Assembly (NCBI GenBank): GCA_964584595.1
Contig: CAZPAM010000026.1
Span: forward strand, 1-31,510
Length of the DNA stretch: 31,510 nt
DNA from: Scalindua sp964584595
GTDB taxonomy: Bacteria; Planctomycetota; Brocadiia; Brocadiales; Scalinduaceae
Reading direction: 5' to 3'
Of this stretch, positions 31,453-31,510 are shown piece by piece (positions within the stretch are counted from its first letter, which is position 1; each line of letters opens with the position of its first letter). The translations under genes and the position numbers were made by a program. The notes under the pieces are model-generated. The model was given only the letters and a program-made list of their open reading frames with translations, ran no database searches and was not told the DNA's origin.

Positions 31453-31510
31453 TTAATCTTTTTTATGGTGAGCATTGGTAAAGCCAGATTCGCACCAAAC
31501 TTGCATTACT
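31453..31510 (-). CDS. possible 3' end of an upstream gene (partial)
   Basis: Reading from the right edge on the minus strand, a frame stays open for 18 codons and ends at TAA 31455-31453 with residues ESGFTNAHHKKD. It stops 24 nt before the acsB start, the right spacing for an upstream operon member. It is too short to identify; CO dehydrogenase acsA/cooS is a natural expectation but not shown. Confidence 0.3.
   Translation of the reverse strand, partial: VMQVWCESGFTNAHHKKD

Overview
The window reads as chromosomal DNA from an AT-rich planctomycete. An anammox bacterium (Brocadiales, Scalindua- or Kuenenia-like) is the best guess. That is an inference from gene content: a complete-looking acetyl-CoA synthase/corrinoid protein cluster of the Wood-Ljungdahl pathway, heme-supply genes, LPS synthesis (kdsA, so a Gram-negative envelope), a fused SecDF with a very long second loop, and a TPR protein carrying RNA-polymerase-alpha-type C-terminal domains. 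No rRNA, tRNA, CRISPR array, integrase or transposase was found. Several genes appear to use TTG starts with good Shine-Dalgarno sequences.

Layout. (1) 1-1632, minus strand: an envelope-type island with a MORN-repeat protein cut by the left edge, a small membrane protein, a 48-residue Arg-rich microprotein and a secreted protein of unknown function. (2) 1693-3902, minus: hemA and a HemX/CcsA-like membrane protein. (3) 4193-6045, plus: a strong sigma70-type promoter, then a small heme-copper-oxidase-like membrane protein, a DUF1858 redox-disulfide protein, an Nfu-type Fe-S carrier and an ATC-hydrolase-like protein, closed by a hairpin terminator. (4) 6120-8307, plus: a ThiF/MoeB-type E1 enzyme and a cysteine desulfurase. 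(5) 8413-9552, minus: an exported eight-blade beta-propeller. (6) 9755-19003, minus: a long, tightly packed run in transcription order ruvA-ruvB-queH-spoIID/lytB-tgt-yajC-secDF-LysM protein, covering Holliday junction processing, queuosine in tRNA, envelope and protein export. (7) 19219-20553, minus: TPR plus two alpha-CTD-like domains. (8) 20554-20880: gene-free, with a long imperfect inverted repeat containing a promoter for kdsA. (9) 20881-22528: kdsA, a small unknown protein and a YbgC-type thioesterase. (10) 22555-31510, minus: acsB-clpP-acsC-acsV-cooC-acsD-acsE, ended by a clear hairpin terminator.

Region 10 holds the methyl-transfer and acetyl-CoA-forming half of the Wood-Ljungdahl pathway. 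AcsE moves the methyl group from methyl-tetrahydrofolate to the AcsC/AcsD corrinoid protein. AcsV reductively reactivates that corrinoid. AcsB condenses methyl, CO and CoA. CooC serves nickel maturation. The CO dehydrogenase subunit (acsA/cooS) is not in the window and may lie beyond the right edge. The most unusual element is a ClpP-family protein between acsB and acsC whose catalytic Asp is replaced by Asn.
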